64,000 nt of DNA from Nothophaeocryptopus gaeumannii. Taxonomy: Eukaryota > Ascomycota > Dothideomycetes > Mycosphaerellales > Mycosphaerellaceae. Both the position numbers and the translations under genes were made by a program. The notes below the pieces were generated by a model. It saw nothing but the letters and a program-made list of their open reading frames with translations. It was not told the origin of the DNA and ran no database searches. The stretch's first letter is position 1. Every line of letters starts with the position of its first letter. The DNA is taken from contig JASISA010000009.1 of NCBI GenBank assembly GCA_031771865.1, forward strand, positions 1,674,001 through 1,738,000, written 5' to 3'. Below, one piece after another: positions 34,578-46,650 of this stretch.

Positions 34578-37041
34578 AAAAATAATAATAATAAATGTAT
34601 TCGAGCTAGCTACAGGCCGTGCCCCTTCTAGCATATCTACATGTTGTAAAAGAAAACCCTGTAGAAAGTGCCTACAGCGTAAAACTTCCTCCCTTCTCTG
34701 TTATGCCTTACACCCTACTGCATCTTAGGTACTATAGAACCAATATGTTTGCCCGTAGGCAGCTGGCTGACACGCCAGAGTCAACATCATCCTCCTTACT
34801 TGGGTTCGAGATCTCCGGCCTGCTCTGGGAGATGTTTGAGGTCCACTCGAATTGTCCTATGGGGAGATGCCTTATTGCCCACGCTGTGGTTTGTCTAGGA
34901 AACTCAGTAAGCCATCTTCTCGCGTCCTGGCATCTAGTGGCTAAGATGAGTTCCTTCTACTCTCTCGCATGTTTGTACAGTAGGCAAGGTAGTGTCGAGC
35001 TGTCCCTCTATCTCCACATTCGCAGTAGGGGCTAGTGTCAGGCACCCCAACCTTGTGGAGGAAGTGAGGAAGGCCAATTGTCTCTGACCGTATCTGGAAC
35101 ACTATCGCGGCCTGGGCTTTGCTAAGCCCTCGATAAAGCTCCCGGGTATTGGTGTTCCATGGAGTCCTGAACGCGAGTGGGAGGATTCCTTCGCGCCTAG
35201 TATTGTCCCACTTCTGTGACTCGTCCCGCTCATACTGGCCCTGGAGGATAGTCCATGTTGCTTTCCGAGTCTTCTTTGGATCTGCTCTGTCTATGTGAGA
35301 GAGCTGGGACCGTAGGATAGTAGCCTGCTCGTCTGTAGTGGCGAGCTGTATGGTTTTCTCAGGCGTCTGCTATATGCCCCAAGTTGTCCGCACTTTAGTA
35401 GGATCCGCCCCTTCAGCTCTTGCATGGCCTGGTGTATATCCGGCCTCTGCCTCTGCGCAGCCATTGCAGCTATAGCAGTTCTCTTCCCATACTCGGTAAT
35501 GTCTTCGATCTGGAGTTCTTTGTGTAACAGTCGCGTTGGTGTAGCTCGGTAGGCCCCAAGGATTATCCGTAGGAATCTATTCTGCATTACCCGTAGCTTT
35601 TGTTGGAGCATTTTTGAGATTCCAGTCTCCTTTCCTGCCATCCATACCTCGCTCCCGTGCATTACTGCTGGCCTGATCATTGAGATATATAGCTTACGGG
35701 CTGTCTCTACCGTGGCGCCCCCACGTAGCAGCAGTAATCCGTCGTAGTGCAGCTTCTAGCCGTTTTGCTTTTGTAAGGGTATTCTCTATCTGTGCGTGCC
35801 ACTTGAGTCTCTTATCAACGATTACTCCTAGGACCCTCATTGTGTCCTCTGGGCCACTCTGGAGCGACGGGATGTTGGGTGTTCTCTGGGATTCGGATGT
35901 GCTCCTTGTGCCCCTTGTAAAGTGCATAACTTTGTATTTCTCAGGGGCGAACTTAGCTCCATGTCTTAAGGCCCATTGTAGACAGCTATTGTGGTCCTTT
36001 TCTAGTGCCTCGCATGTACCTCTTGTCGAATTTGACACTGCAATGAGGTATGTATCATCTGCAAACCCAACTGCTTCGGTGTATTCCATTCCTTCTAGGA
36101 GGGAGGCTGTAAAGAAGAGGAACAGGATAGGTGAGATAGTGCTTCCTTGTGGGATTCCGCATGCCACTCGTGCGGCCAGTGACTCGTATCCGGGGATAGC
36201 GATTGTTGTCTCTCTGTCCTTCAGGAATGACGCTACAAAAGCTGTAATCCAGTATGGAATCCTCCTGCACCGTAGGTTGTGGATTAACCGTTCGTGATTA
36301 ACTTTGTCAAACGCTCCTGTCATGTCAAGTGATAACACCGAGGCCACCTTGCCTTTCTTCCACGCAGTCTGAACGCTTTGAAGGATGTACTGTAGTGCGT
36401 CTCCGGTCGATCTACCCGCTTGCGCCATTTGGTTTTGAGGAAGCAACTTATGTTCCCGTACAGCCTGTCCTATTTTCCGTGCAACTATTGCTTCTAGTAT
36501 CTTGCCAATGCACGATAGAAGGGCAGTAGGCCTCCATCCCTCTGGAGTAGATGAGTCTTTACCCGCCTTCTGTAGCATAATCGTCCTAGCTTTCCGAAAC
36601 TGGGCTGGGTGGTAGCCAATTGAAACACACTGTTGGAAGATGCGTTGGATGATAGGGAGTAGCTGAGCTAGGCACTTCTTAATGCATCTGTTTGGTATCT
36701 CGTCGAGGCCGGGAGCCTTGTCGTTCGGCAGTCTTTGGACTACTTTTCGTACCTCCTCTTCTGTAATTTCGCATGCTATATTGACAGGTTCTGGGTATGT
36801 GGTGCTCTCGATGTCTAATGTGTCTGCGGGCTCTGGCATTGGGAAAAGGGCTGTCCGTAGGATCTCTGGTTTCGCACTGTCCGTCGTGAACTGATCGTTA
36901 TTGTGTGTTAGTGTAGGCATCTAGGGAGGTCGAATAGGGCTATCGCTGTTCTTTGCCCACTTAGCTAGCTTCCACATTCCCTGTGGCTCGCTAGCGGTTT
37001 TGTGAACCGCGGTCCTCTACTGTTTCCTTTTCTCTGTCTAG
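34578..37041 (-). mobile_element. LINE copy B, 5'-truncated, almost free of RIP
   Basis: The same family as copies A, C and D, but with intact CA/TG content and long open frames. The 3' end (34578) has a TAA-type tail; the 5' end stops at 37041, where similarity to copy D ends within the endonuclease part. It lies inside the gag region of the DIRS-like element, whose sequence continues on both sides. The 3' part encodes the Cys-rich domain (CECGDRGTARHYLAYC). Confidence 0.85.
35291..36920 (-). pseudogene. LINE reverse transcriptase frame of copy B (one frameshift)
   Basis: A 408-codon frame from 36920 to 35694 holds most of a non-LTR reverse transcriptase: LPNDKAPGLDEIPNRC, LLSCIGKILEAIVARK, LSLDMTGAFDKVNHERL, GIPQGSTISPILF and the catalytic AVGFADDTYL. 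It breaks at a G run near 35715. The thumb region continues in another frame from about 35715 to 35291 (MIRPAVMHGSEVW and onwards). Copy A keeps one G fewer at this place, so copy B has gained a base. The endonuclease part is missing by 5' truncation. Confidence 0.85.
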
Positions 37042-38672
37042 GTACGAAGCCTACTAATAATAATAATAAGTGTAGCTAGTTAGATACTTCCTACGATAGT
37101 AGTCGCCCCTTTCGTAGTATAGGCGTAAACTTAGTTAATCTTAAGAGCGAGGGCTACTTTTACTTTAAATATAATAGTAATAGCTATACGACTAAGGACT
37201 ACAAGTAGCCGCATAAGTATAGTAACTATAGAGGCGATTACTCTAATTACTATAGAAAGACGCGTAGCTAAGGATAGTAACTCACGTGTTCTTATAGTAT
37301 AGAGCGACGGTATTAGGCTAAACACGATCCTACTATTCGATATATGCGCCTATTCTACTAAACTCGAGCTAGGTATTACGCTACTACGCCGATATGTATA
37401 GGGACAACTCCTACGCGACTACCTACATAAGTTACTACTAGCTACAATCGATTATATACTCTAGTTCGGCGTATCTATTAGATACGAGGGCGACGCGTTA
37501 CCGTGGAGGTCTCGCAATTACGGCTCTATTAATAGCGACCTACTAGATATTTCGAGAAAGGTCGCTAGCGACTTGTCTCTTAATAGGATATTAGAAGTAC
37601 CGCCTAGCGAGGTCGTATGTATATCATCTATACTACTTAGTTAGGTCCCTAAGTACGATAGAGGATTCCGCTATATATACGACCTTATATTCGACGAAGG
37701 AGTAAACAACTCTATCCTACCCGAGTATAGCGCTATTAGCTACGTCGCGTTCGATAGTATTGTCGATAGAATCGTAAAGGTAGGCCTAGGTACGCTACTT
37801 ATAAAACGTAACATTAAAGACGCCTTTCGTATTATACCTATTACGCCCTTTTACTACAGGCTCCTATACTTTATATAGGCTAGAAAGTACTACTCTAAAC
37901 ACTACCTCCTATTCGGCCTCTATATAGTACCTATCCTATTTAACCTATTCGTAGAGGTACTATACTAGCTCCTCGAGTAGGCAATTAGCATAGAACTCGA
38001 TTACTATCTCGATAACTTTATCTTCGTCCTCGCTACTACGAAGCGCGAACTTGCACTACACGTTCGGCGTGCTTAGGCTAACCTCACGGATACCCTAGGT
38101 ATCCCTCGCAATAACTCAAAGGACGCTAAAGGAACAACGGTCGAGATATTAGGTATTAAAGTTAATACTGTAGACATGGTCGCCTAGCTATCGTAGCCGA
38201 AGAAGGACCGGCTTATCGAGGATATTATTACAACCTTAGAGAGTAGTAGCCTGTCGTATAGTTAAGCCTAGTAGCTCGTAGGCCGTCTATTATAGGCTAC
38301 GAAGGTTGTTAACGTAGGCCGCGCCTTTAATATTAACTTGTTTAGCTTTGTAGAGGTAATAAGATCGTTAAAGGGCAAGAGAAGACTCTTTATATCCCTA
38401 CGCGAAGATCTTGAATAGTAGCTTATAGCGCTACGAAGATACGAAGGTATCCGGCTTCTTTATAAACTAGCGCTTCGATAGCTATACCTATTTATAGATA
38501 CTTCTAATATCGGCCTTAGTAGCTTCTAGTACGAGGGCTTAGGGAACTAGCGGACCTTTACTATAGCTATAAGCCCTCTTTATCTATTCGTACTACTACG
38601 ACACGAGATAGTCTATATTAACGTCGCCGAAATCCTCGCTATTTAGCTATCGTTTAAGCGCTAGAGTTACCT

Positions 38673-39396
38673 CTAGAGTAGCAGATCCAAAGAAGACTCG
38701 GAAAGTAACATGGACTATCCTCTAGGGCTGGTATAAGCGGAACGAGTTATAGAAGTGGGACAATGCTAGGCGCGAAGGAATCCTCCTACTCGCGTTTAGG
38801 ACTCCATGGAACACTAATACCCGGGAGCTTTATCGAGGGCTTAGTAAAGCCTAGGCCGCGATAGTGTTCTAGATACGGTTAGAGACAATTGGCCTTCCTC
38901 ACTTCCTCTACAAGGTTGGGGTGCCCGACACTAGCCCCTACTACGAATGTAGAGATAGAGGGACAGCTCGATACTACCTTGCCTACTATACAAACATGCG
39001 AGAGAGTAGAAGGGAACTCATCTTAGCTACTAGATGCTAGGACGCGAGAAGATGGCTTACTGAGTTTCCTAGACAAACCGCAGCGTAGGCAATAAGGCAT
39101 CTCCCTATAGGACAATTCGAGTAGACCCTTAAACATCTCCTAGAGTAGGCCGGAGATCTCGAACCCAAGTAAGGAGGATAATGTTAACTCTAGCCAGCTA
39201 CCTACAGGCAAATATATTAGTTCTATAGTACCTAAGATGCAGTAGGGTATAAGGCATAATAGAGAAGGGAGGAAGTTTTACGCTGTAGGTACTTTCTATA
39301 GGGTTTTCTTTTACAACATGTAGATATGCTAGAAGGGGCACGGCCTATAGCTAGCTCGAATACATTTATTATTATTATTATTACTCCTAGAGTAGC
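38673..39396 (+). mobile_element. LINE copy C (3' fragment) with target site duplication
   Basis: The element spans 38683-39386: the last ~0.7 kb of the LINE family, ending in an ATT repeat, with RIP of intermediate strength. It is bounded by the direct repeat CTAGAGTAGC at 38673-38682 and 39387-39396. Removing the insert and one repeat joins the DIRS-like RNase H so that VHIDNTTA follows in register. Size and 5' truncation are typical of target-primed reverse transcription. Confidence 0.85.
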
Positions 39397-40645
39397 TACT
39401 GTATTATAGTACACATAGATAATACTACGGCCTATAGCGGACTATCTAAGCGACGTACTCGAGGTTAGGGAAATATACTACTACAGGAAATATTACTACT
39501 CGCTATCGAGCGCAATGTCCGCATTTACGCTAAGTGGATCTCAATATATAGTAACCTCCTTATAGACGCACTTTCACGACTCGATATTAGTACTATAACT
39601 AACCTACTTACTAGCTAGGCCTACTAACGAAGAGGACGCTAATACTAACGAACCGCCTATAGAGTAGCTCTTAATTGTAAAGGTACTACTCGATTAGGCA
39701 CGCCTCCTTTAGTCTACGCTAAAGCCTTTAACAAGAGCTGTATACTTATCCGTAGTAAGATAATAGCAAGCCTACGTTATACTATACGGCTAACCTAGAG
39801 AAGCCGCGTAGCTACTAAGGGTAGAGTTATTATACCAATACGTTACGAGCTACTTCTAGTACAAGATAGAGATATTTATAGCCCTAAAAGGCACAAGTTT
39901 AGAGCATAACCTCGCTGCCCTAGCGTCGCACTATATCGACGTAGGCTTGCCTAATAGTTACCTCGTAGTCTTTAATAGCCGATATATTAAACGCCTTATC
40001 CAAGGTACTAAGTTAAGGCGGATAGGAACGCCTACCGGTTACGCTATCGATAATTACTGGCCTTGTCCGCTATAAAGTCCCTAAGTATAACAAGGGCATT
40101 TATGCACTAAGACTAAGAGCCGTAGTATACGCTGGATTCGTAGGCTTTATACGCGCTAGCGAGTTTATACTAAAGAAGCGTCTAAAGGAATTTACTGACT
40201 GCTAGGCATTGTCGAACCTAACGAGGTCCGACGTACAGATAGCCGCAAGCAGTAACTACATGTTACTACGATTGAAACGATCCAAGACCGATACCTATAA
40301 CGAAGGTATTACGATAGTTATCGCCGTAACGTACGGAGTTACCTACCCTGTTACCTGGATAAGCTAGCTCCTTTACAATAATCCATAACCCTAAACACGG
40401 CGCTATTCAACGTTACACGTAGCAAGTTAGTAGTATATTTAAGAGACGGTCTTCAAGAGCAGGGCTTCGATTAAGACAAATATAGCGGTTATTCGCTACG
40501 TAAAGGCGCTGCACAATAGGCCAAGGATAATAGCATAGTAGACAGCGAAATCAACTACTAGGCTATTGGAAGTCGGATGCCTTTCGGCTCTACTTTAGCA
40601 CCCCTGTTTTCGACCTATTTAGGCTTAACTATCGGTTTTAGACAG

Positions 40646-41270
40646 GTGTCGCCCTACCTCTACTCGCCGTAGTAGAGACTAAGAGCCCTGCCTACGAAAG
40701 ATTGTAATACCCCTACAGCCACGCCGCTTCGTCCCCGCCATGCGCGTCCTCCTAGCCACGTGCTACGTACGTCTACTCCTACTATTTAGGCGCTGGGCGG
40801 CCTTCTTAGAGTCCGCTTTTAGGCCTGTTGTGTGCGTGCAAATAGGGCTAGTATAGCTAAGGCCCGCCAAGGCCACCTGCACGTGCACACAAGAGTGTCT
40901 AAGCCCCTAAACTATGCCTATTTCGCAGCCTAAGGACAAGTACAGATAAAAGGGTCTATGCTTAGAGGGCGCTATTTCGAATCCCGTGGCCGGGCTGCAG
41001 TTCCTCCTACACATACACGCCCTCCGCATCCTTAGGCTGTAGAACCTCAGCTCCCACCCGCCCGCAGCCTAAAGTAGCTCTTGTGTACCTAGATCTATGT
41101 AGTTTGTACTAAATAGTAGCGAATTGGGCCTATTGTGTGCGTGCAAGTAGGGCTGGCATAGCTAAGGCCCGCCAAGGCTACCTGCACGTGCACACAAGAG
41201 TGTCTGAGCCCCCAAACTATGCCTATTTCATTCACATGTAGCCTAAGGACAAGTACAGACAGTTTTGTAA
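40646..41270. repeat. GC-rich island with two direct repeats containing hairpins, no RIP
   Basis: Two ~137 bp direct repeats (40822-40962 and 41126-41262) each contain TTGTGTGC...GTGCACACAA, an inverted pair enclosing about 45 bp, so each can fold back. They keep CA/TG dinucleotides, unlike everything around them. A RIPed inverted relative lies at 26825-26978. Between the repeats, a B-box-like TTCGAATCC near 40970 could hint at a tRNA-derived SINE, but no A-box is convincing. No protein is encoded. Confidence 0.6.
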
Positions 41271-41580
41271 TATAGCGACTTTATCTGTATCTTTGAAGAG
41301 TACCTTTACGTCGCTATAACCGTAAGAGATTATAGACCCTGCATTACTCTACTTAATCGTGGTCTCTTTATTAGTAAAAGTAGTAAAATACTCCTTATTA
41401 CTAATAATATGTCTAGAGGCTCCGGTATCTAAAATCCAGCCGCTTTTAGATAGAGCCTTAGCCTCTAATGCTGTTTCCTCTCTATTTATATCGCTAGTAG
41501 AGAAAGTATTAACATAGGCGAGTTCTTTAGAATTCTCTAGTTTTCTCTTACTTTCTCTAGAATTCTCTAGCTCTTTAGAG
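41271..41580 (-). mobile_element. Ty1/Copia fragment: protease region
   Basis: The minus strand gives an almost open frame: EETALEAKALSKSGWILDTG, then ASRHIISNKEYFTTFTNKET, a TAG, and SYGYS. W-I-L-D-T-G-A-S-x-H-I is the active-site context of Copia aspartic proteases. It has only light RIP. It is cut on the left by the GC-rich repeats and on the right by the 3' end of LINE copy D. Confidence 0.75.
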
Positions 41581-41583
41581 GGG

Positions 41584-44500
41584 TAATAATAATAATAATA
41601 ATAAATGTATTCGAGCTAGCTACAGGCCGTGCCCCTTCTAGCATATCTAAATGTTGTAAAAGAAAACTCTATAGAAAGTGCCTACAGCGTAAAGCTTCCT
41701 CCCTTCTCTATTATAACTATAGAACTAATATGTTTGCGCGTAGGCACCTGGCTAACACGCTAGAGTTAACATTATTCTCCTTACTTGGGTTCGAGATCTC
41801 CGGCCTGCTCTAGGAGATGTTTGAGGGTCCACTCGAATTGTCCTATAGGGAGATGCCTTATTGCCTGCGCTGCGGTTTGTCTCGGAAACTTAGCAAGCTA
41901 TCTTCTCGCGTCCTGGCATCTAGTGGCTAAGATGAGTTTCCCTTCTACTCTCTGGCAAGGTAGTACCGAGCTGTCCCTCTATCTCTATATTCGTAGTAGG
42001 GGCTAGTATCGGGTACCCAACCTTGTAGAGGAAGTGAGGAAGGCCAATTATCTCTAACCGTATCTAGAACACTATCGCAGCCTAGGCTTTACTAAGCCCT
42101 CGATAAAGCTCCTAGGTGTTAGTGTTCTATAGAGTCCTAAACGCGAGTAGGAGGATTCCTTCGCGCCTAGTATTATCCTACTTCTGTAACTCGTCCTACT
42201 TATACTAGCCCTAGAGGATAGTCCATGTTGCTTTCCGAGTCTTCTTTGGATCTACTCTATCTATATAAGAGAGCTGGGACTATAGCCTGCTCGTCTATCT
42301 ACTCTAGCGGCGAGCTATATAGTTTCCTTACGTCTACTATATGCCCTAAGTTAGCCGTACTTTAGTAGGATCCGCCCCTTTAGCTCTTGTATAGCCTAGT
42401 GTATATCCGGCCTCTACCTCTACGCAGCTATTGCAGCTATAGCAGTTCTCTTCCTATACTTAGTAATGTCTTCGATCTAGAGTTCTTTGTGTAATAGTCG
42501 CGTTAGTGTAGCTTAGTAGGCCCTAAGGATTATCCGTAGGAATCTATTCTATATTACTCGTAGCTTTTATTAGAGTTTTTTAAGATTCTAGTCCCCTTTC
42601 CTAATATCCATACCTCGCTCCTATGCATTACTACTAGCCTAATTATTGAGATATATAGCTTATAGGCTATCTCTACTATAGCGCTCTCGTAGTAGTAGTA
42701 GTCCGTCGTAGTATAGCTTCTAGCTATTTTACTTTTATAAGGGTATTCTCTATCTATATGTACTACTTAAGTCTCTTATTAACTATTACTCCTAGGACCC
42801 TTATTGTATCCTCTAGGCTACTCTAGAGCGACGGGATATTAGGTGTTCTCTAGGATTCGGATATACTCCTTATGCCCCTTAACTTTATATTTCTTAGGAG
42901 CGAACTTAGCTCTATGTCTTAAGGCCTATTGTAGACAGCTGTTATAGTCCTTTTCTAGTACCTCGCATATACCTCTTGTCGAATTTAACGCTATAATAAG
43001 GTGTGTATTATCTGTAAACCCAACTACTTTAGTGTATTCTATTCCTTCTAGGAGGGAGGCTATAAAGAAGAGGAATAGGATAGGTAAGATAGTACTTCCT
43101 TGTAGGATTCTATATACTACTCGTGCTACTAGTAACTCGTATCTAGGGAGAGCGATTGTTGTCTCTCTGTCCTTTAGGAATAACGCTATAAAAGCTGTAA
43201 TCTAGTATAGAATCCTTCTATACCGTAGGTTATGGATTAACCGTTCGTAATTAACTTTATTAAACGCTCCTATTATATTAAGTAATAATACTAAGGCTAC
43301 CTTGCCTTTCTTCCACGTAGTCTAAACGCTTTAAAGGATATACTATAGTGCGTCTCTAGTCGATCTACCTACTTGCGCTATTTGGTTTTAAGGAAGTAAC
43401 TTATATTCCTATATAGCCTATCCTATTTTCCGTGCAACTATTACTTCTAGTATCTTACTAATGCACGATAGAAGGGTAATAGGCCTCTATCCCTTTAGAG
43501 TAGATAAGTCTTTACCCGCCTTCTATAGCATAATCGTCCTAGCTTTCTAAAACTAGGCTAGGTAGTAGCTAATTGAAACATACTATTAGGAGATGCGTTA
43601 GAGGATGGGGAGTAGCTAAGCTAGGCATTTCTTAATGCATCTATTTAGTATCTCGTCGAGGCTAGGAGCCTTGTCGTTTAGTAGTCTTTAGACTACTTTT
43701 CGTACCTCCTCTTCTATAATTTCGCATGCTATATTAATAGGTTATAGGCTCTAGTATTAGGAAAAGGGCTATCCGTAGGATCTCTGTTTTCGCACTATCC
43801 GTCGTGAACTAATCGTTATCATATGTTAGTATAGGTATCTAGGGAGGTCGAATAGGGCTATCGCTATTCTTTGCCTACTTAGCTAGCTTCTATATTCCCT
43901 ATAGCTCGCTAGTAGTTTTGTAAACTACGATCCTCTACTATTTCCTTTTCTCTATCTAGATAGTTCTCTTTTTCTCCTAGTTTCATGCCCTCCACTCCTT
44001 CTAGTACTCCTTGCTCCCTATCTATTATACATGCCGTCTTGCCTACTAAGCCTCCTGAATCATATAGTACTACTAGCGTACTCCTTAGATCTGGTAGCCG
44101 ATATGTTTTACGCTAGGTAATAAGGTCCCTTGTCTTTGATAGTGTATTGCTAAGATTACTTATAGTACTATCTATATCCTCTTATCCCTTCGGCTATAGG
44201 TAGGAGCTTTTAGAGCGTCTCTCTAAACTCCTCCTAGTTAGTATCCTTCTACATCTATCTTGTTCTCGTCTCCTCCTATATCCCTATGTTAATAGTTGTC
44301 TCTATACTAATATAATTAGAGTTAATGTCTTCCTTACCTAGCTAATATACTATTATCCTCTTTAATATCTCCTCTATTATAAGAGTAAGGTCTATCGTCG
44401 TCCTAGTTTAGGACTATTGTATCTTTCTCTAGGTAGTAAGACCTAGGGGTATCGCTAGATATAGTATATCTCGACACGCCTCTCGTAGCTCTCTTACTCT

Positions 44501-46650
44501 AAGATCCTCCTATAGTACTAACGGTCCTCCCTACTAATAGTAGTAAAGATTAAAGTCTCTAACTAGAACGTATTCTCCCGGTTCCTTAATACCTTCTAAA
44601 AGCTCCTCTACTATAAGCCTCGCATTCTAGTTATAGATATTATAGAGGTATATAGTTCCTATTATCGTTTATAGTAAGATTAGGATCTTCTAATTACTTA
44701 TAATCCAGTACGACTATTCGGATAGGCTATACTTCTTATAGACGTAGAATACGACTCTCCTGTCTTTATCTTCCTCTATAATAGTATAGTACTTCGGATA
44801 TATAACTATTCTTCTATTGCTTAGGTTAGTATATCTCTAGATAGCGAGAATGTCTTTCTAGCTATTATCAGTAGCTGCTAGTAGGTAGCCTATAATTTCC
44901 GTACGTTTGCCTATAGTATACTTAGTATCGGTTATGTGTTTATTAGGTACTAGCTAGTAGTTAATCCCGCTGTATTGCTCGTTAGATCAACCCTTGTCCT
45001 TACTCTAGTATAATAGTCTTAGCCCTATTCACTACCCTAACTAGCCTCCTAAACCTCTATAGTATTCGCTTCTCTACCACTATTCCTATTAGCCTCCTAC
45101 CTAGGATATATTCGTAGCTTATCCGGGTAGCTATTTAGTCCTCTCCCTCCCTATTCGCTCCTTACTATAGAGGAGGGGAAGGTAGAGGAGAAGTAGAGCT
45201 AGGAGTACTATAGGTTAGCTTAGCTATATAGCTCGCCCCTATCTTCTTTATACTCTAAATCTTATCCTTAATTACTTGTCTCTTTAAGCATATATAGTGC
45301 CAAGCTAGGTAGTTCTAACTATAATTTCCGTATTTGCTATACTTTAATCGGTCTACCTCTATAAGCTTCTCGTACGCATATTCTCTTATATTATAGCTTC
45401 CTCTATACCTTGCATATACCGTACCGTTTATATACCTTGTACCGATATAGCTATATCTTTAGTAGTTAAAGTACTATATTATTGTCTATTAGTAGTCCTA
45501 TTCTTTAGTATCGTAGAGTACTCTAGAGATAATAATACCCTTCTCTACTATAGCTCTAGTAGCTTCTACTATCTTTAGTTCGACTACTAGAGTACTCTAT
45601 TTCTTTATTCCTATTACTATAGCTTTCTAGCCCTTCTACTAGGTATTCTATACTTGGATTCCGGGTATTAGCTACTTGTTATCTTCCTTAATTAACTAGA
45701 TCCCTATATAGTAGGGTCGTTTCCTACAACTATAATAAAGTAGACTTGGACTAGGAAGGTTTTCTATACTATTCTTGCCTCCTTTAAGACCTTACCTAGG
45801 CCTTAGGTATCTACTACTATTCGGTTCCTTACTATAGGGTCCGTAGTCGTGAGAACTAGTCTATTAGGGACCTTCTTAACTACGACTACATGTGCCTAGT
45901 TCCCTCCTTCTATAGTAAAACGCGAAACAATCCGGGTAGCTTTAGTATCCTAAGCAGCCCTAGTCCTTCGTTATCTACGTGAATCTTAAGGGAGCACGTA
46001 GCTCTTTATACTTTAATACTAGACAGCTAGGCTAGCTATTAGGCTGCGACTATAGCCTAGGTTGTCTTTAGTCCTAGACTCTACTCTATCTTCTTCTAAA
46101 TCTATATAATACTCTATTAGATAGATTCTAGAGTAGCTTCCTTGTTAGTACGCTTCGTAGTCTACGCTATAGTTAAGTAAATTATATCTAGAATTATCTA
46201 GATTACTCTCTCTAGTTAGAGGGAGGAGTATTAACTCTAATGCATTAGTTTAGCTACCTTATTCTAAATCTCTTTCAGGGCCTCCTAAGGTAAGAGGGGA
46301 CCCTACTAGTTCTTATTTACTACTACGTTCTTCTCTCTATACCCCTTCTCTTAAGAGGTTAGGTAGGAAGCTAGATTAATACTCCCTATATCTCTACCTA
46401 TAGTAGTTTCTTTAGTAACCTCTTGAAATAGCTCTAGTCCGTTATCTATACCCAAGGTAGTATAGCCTTGTATACTATCTATACTTAGTAGAGAATTCTC
46501 TTCTTCTAATACTAAGAATTAGTATTTTCGAGCGCTAACTACGCACCTATTAATAGCGGCGTGTAGCCGTGCTTTGGATACGTGTATTACCTTAATAGGT
46601 TCCGTATATTCTAAGGTTTTAGTAATACCGCCTCCCTAAATTCGTTTTTT
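41584..46650 (-). mobile_element. LINE copy D, near full length, heavily RIPed, inverted to copy A
   Basis: About 5.07 kb, matching copy A over its whole length in reverse orientation. The 3' end has a TAA/ATT repeat tail at 41584, and the 5' end matches copy A from cgaatttaggg at about 46645. The order of domains is as in copy A: zinc knuckles about 45550-45300, endonuclease about 44900-44300, reverse transcriptase about 43850-43000. TAG/TAA stops occur throughout. Confidence 0.85.

Larger units (their letters stand above)
33060..40645 (+). mobile_element. DIRS-like tyrosine-recombinase retroelement, RIPed, with two nested LINEs
   Basis: Read on the plus strand through RIP stops: a gag-like Ser-rich region from about 33060, and a CX2CX4HX4C zinc knuckle with every Cys and the His turned to Tyr (about 37156-37200) just after nested LINE B. 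Reverse transcriptase follows at about 37740-38400 with the catalytic YLDDF reading YLDNF near 38010, then DIRS-type RNase H (VHIDNTTA ... AKWISIYSNLLIDALSRLD) split by LINE C. A tyrosine recombinase covers about 39850-40630, with GFIRASEF, YSLRKGAAQ and GYWKSDAFRLYF. RT plus tyrosine recombinase defines the DIRS order. The termini are not resolved. Confidence 0.75.

Noticed and set aside
34619..35035. 138-codon plus-strand frame
   Set aside because: Antisense shadow of the 3' end of LINE copy B.
40960..40990. tRNA or 5S-like B-box (TTCGAATCC) in the GC-rich island
   Set aside because: No convincing A-box and no cloverleaf; kept only as a hint for a SINE.
25965..41580. One single Copia element split by all later insertions
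   Set aside because: Both fragments are on the minus strand in a fitting order, but no integrase or RT part of Copia lies between them, so two separate fragments are as likely.
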